Source: Dehalococcoidia bacterium
GTDB lineage: Bacteria > Chloroflexota > Dehalococcoidia > Dehalococcoidales > G020351185
Direction of reading: 5' to 3'
Length of the DNA: 5,609 nt
Assembly (NCBI GenBank): GCA_030635945.1
Contig: DAOVXW010000046.1
Location: forward strand, 1-5,609
Each line of letters starts with the position of its first letter. Position 1 is the first letter of the stretch. The notes beneath the pieces are model-generated. The model ran no database searches. It was not told where the DNA came from and saw nothing but the letters and a program-made list of their open reading frames with translations. The position numbers were made by a program, and so were the translations under genes. This document shows positions 4,368-5,609 of this stretch, one piece after another.

Positions 4368-5609
4368 AGGTTTATAATACCCTGTCTGGCAAAAAGGAAG
4401 AATTTATACCCCGCGGCGATGAAATAAAAATGTATGTCTGCGGGATTACCCCATATGATAATGCGCATATCGGGCATGCAATGAGCTATATTATCTTTGA
4501 TGTCATTCGCCGCTATCTCCGCTTTAGCGGTTACAGCCTTAAGTATGTACAGAATGTTACCGATATTGACGATAAGATTATAAACCGGGCTAATAGCCTC
4601 GGTGTATCCACCGGTGAACTGGCGAAAAAATACACCGCCAGCTTTCTTGAGGATATGGATGCTCTGAATATCTGGCCGGCTGATTTTTATCCGCGGGCAA
4701 CCGAGGAAATCCCCAAAATAATAGAGGTGATACAGGGATTGGTGGATAAAGGCTATGCCTATGAAGCCGCCGGCAGTGTTTATTTCCGGGTTAGAAAGGC
4801 GGTTGATTACGGCAAACTTTCCAACCGTAACCTGGAGTCTATGATGGTCGGCGCCCGTATTGAAGCCGGGCAAGAAAAAGAATACCCGATGGATTTCACC
4901 CTGTGGAAGGCTTCAAAGTCGGGTGAGCCGTCATGGCAGAGCCCCTGGGGCGAAGGCAGGCCGGGCTGGCATATAGAGTGCAGCGCCATGTCCCTGAGAT
5001 ATCTGGGTGACAGGATTGACATTCACGGTGGTGGGCAGGACCTCGTCTTTCCCCACCATGAGAACGAGATAGCCCAATCTGAGAGCTTCACCGTCAAAAA
5101 GCCGTTTGTTAAATACTGGCTGCATAACGGATTGCTCCAGTTCAATGAAGAGAAAATGAGCAAGTCCCTGGGCAACCTGATAACAATAAAGGAATCTTTA
5201 ACCAGATACAGCGCCGATGCCATCCGCATCTTCGTTCTAAGCTCTCATTACAGAAGCCCCCTCACCTATTCGGAAGAAGCCCTGGATGCGGCGGAGGGAG
5301 GGGCTGAGAGGTTGCAAAGGGTAATTTCAAGGGAAGACGTTAACACAGGTGCCGGTAATGCCCTTGATGCCGAGCCATACCGCCGGCAGTTGATTAAAGT
5401 TATGGATGATGACCTTAATACACCTCAGGCAATCGGTATTATTTTTGATTTGGCAAGAGCGATAAATCAGGCTGCCGATTCCGGGACAGGTTTCCTAGAG
5501 GCTCAGAAGGTTCTTGCCGAACTATCCAGCGATATTTTCGGTTTGAAACTTGAAACATTCAGGCCCACCGATGAAACATCGCCAGATATCCAAAAGCGTA
5601 TTGATTGTC
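4364..5609 (+). CDS. cysS: Cysteinyl-tRNA synthetase (partial, 3' end missing)
   Basis: 415 complete codons are present with no stop before the window edge; typical CysRS proteins are about 460-480 residues, so roughly 50-65 are missing. This class I synthetase charges tRNA-Cys with cysteine in the cytoplasm. Visible motifs are [14 protein letters not shown] (26-39) with the HIGH signature at 35-38, VTDIDDKI at 65-72, [10 protein letters not shown] at 200-209, [17 protein letters not shown] at 219-235 and KMSKS at 264-268. Zinc ligands Cys26, Cys206, His231 and Glu235 correspond to Cys28, Cys209, His234 and Glu238 of E. coli. The DALR-type anticodon-binding region begins after about residue 300 (including [11 protein letters not shown] at 348-358) and runs to the edge. 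The ATG overlaps the ispF stop as ATGA, with GAGGAG at 4353-4358 as Shine-Dalgarno sequence. The complete zinc site and catalytic motifs indicate an active enzyme. Confidence 0.97.
   Translation, partial: MKVYNTLSGKKEEFIPRGDEIKMYVCGITPYDNAHIGHAMSYIIFDVIRRYLRFSGYSLKYVQNVTDIDDKIINRANSLGVSTGELAKKYTASFLEDMDALNIWPADFYPRATEEIPKIIEVIQGLVDKGYAYEAAGSVYFRVRKAVDYGKLSNRNLESMMVGARIEAGQEKEYPMDFTLWKASKSGEPSWQSPWGEGRPGWHIECSAMSLRYLGDRIDIHGGGQDLVFPHHENEIAQSESFTVKKPFVKYWLHNGLLQFNEEKMSKSLGNLITIKESLTRYSADAIRIFVLSSHYRSPLTYSEEALDAAEGGAERLQRVISREDVNTGAGNALDAEPYRRQLIKVMDDDLNTPQAIGIIFDLARAINQAADSGTGFLEAQKVLAELSSDIFGLKLETFRPTDETSPDIQKRIDC

Noticed and set aside
4436..4480. CGITPYD...HIGHA in the cysS product resembles the N-terminus of MshC, the mycothiol ligase related to CysRS
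   Set aside because: E. coli CysRS has nearly the same motif (CGITVYD...HIGH). The protein here also keeps the full zinc site, KMSKS and a C-terminal extension of CysRS type, so cysS is the better call.
4085..4873. 262-codon minus-strand open frame across ispF and cysS
   Set aside because: It is antisense to two genes whose catalytic motifs are all intact. Its length is explained by codon usage of the sense genes, and no domain was recognised.
1..5609. CRISPR array, tRNA, rRNA, transposase or attachment-site signatures
   Set aside because: No regularly spaced long repeats, cloverleaf sequence, transposase motif or flanking duplication was seen on either strand.

Overview
This is a bacterial chromosome segment of housekeeping character with all genes on the + strand. 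In order it holds the 3' end of clpC, a small oadG-like gene, oadB, radA, ispD, ispF and the first roughly 85-90% of cysS, which runs off the right edge. The order clpC ... radA ... ispD-ispF ... cysS is a reduced form of the cluster known from Bacillus subtilis (clpC-radA-disA-yacL-ispD-ispF-gltX-cysE-cysS). The compact radA-ispD-ispF-cysS arrangement and the protein style (for example DKIFAPL in IspD) suggest a Chloroflexota, Dehalococcoidia-like organism. That assignment is inference from memory of gene order, not a computed phylogeny.

Layout: (1) 1-169, the ClpC C-terminus, followed by an AT-rich spacer with a short direct repeat and a probable intrinsic terminator (219-256). (2) 290-1653, a two-gene unit encoding the membrane part of a sodium-pumping biotin-dependent decarboxylase: a very small gamma-type subunit and the 384-residue beta subunit. 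No carboxyltransferase alpha subunit or biotin carrier protein is in the window. (3) 1654-1842, a 189-base spacer with two inverted repeats, the second terminator-like, and an extended -10 promoter placed so that the radA transcript would begin at its GTG start codon. (4) 1843-5609, a tight radA-ispD-ispF-cysS operon with an 8-base overlap, a 1-base gap and a 4-base overlap, joining recombination and branch-migration repair, two steps of the MEP isoprenoid pathway, and cysteinyl-tRNA charging.

The most interesting signals are the sodium-pump pair sitting inside an otherwise conserved housekeeping cluster without its catalytic partners, and the start-site pattern. The first genes of the two inferred transcription units (oadG and radA) lack a Shine-Dalgarno sequence and have an extended -10 box 5-6 bases before the start codon, while downstream genes (oadB, ispD, ispF, cysS) have clear Shine-Dalgarno sequences. 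I see no CRISPR array, mobile element, RNA gene or evident novel defence system.
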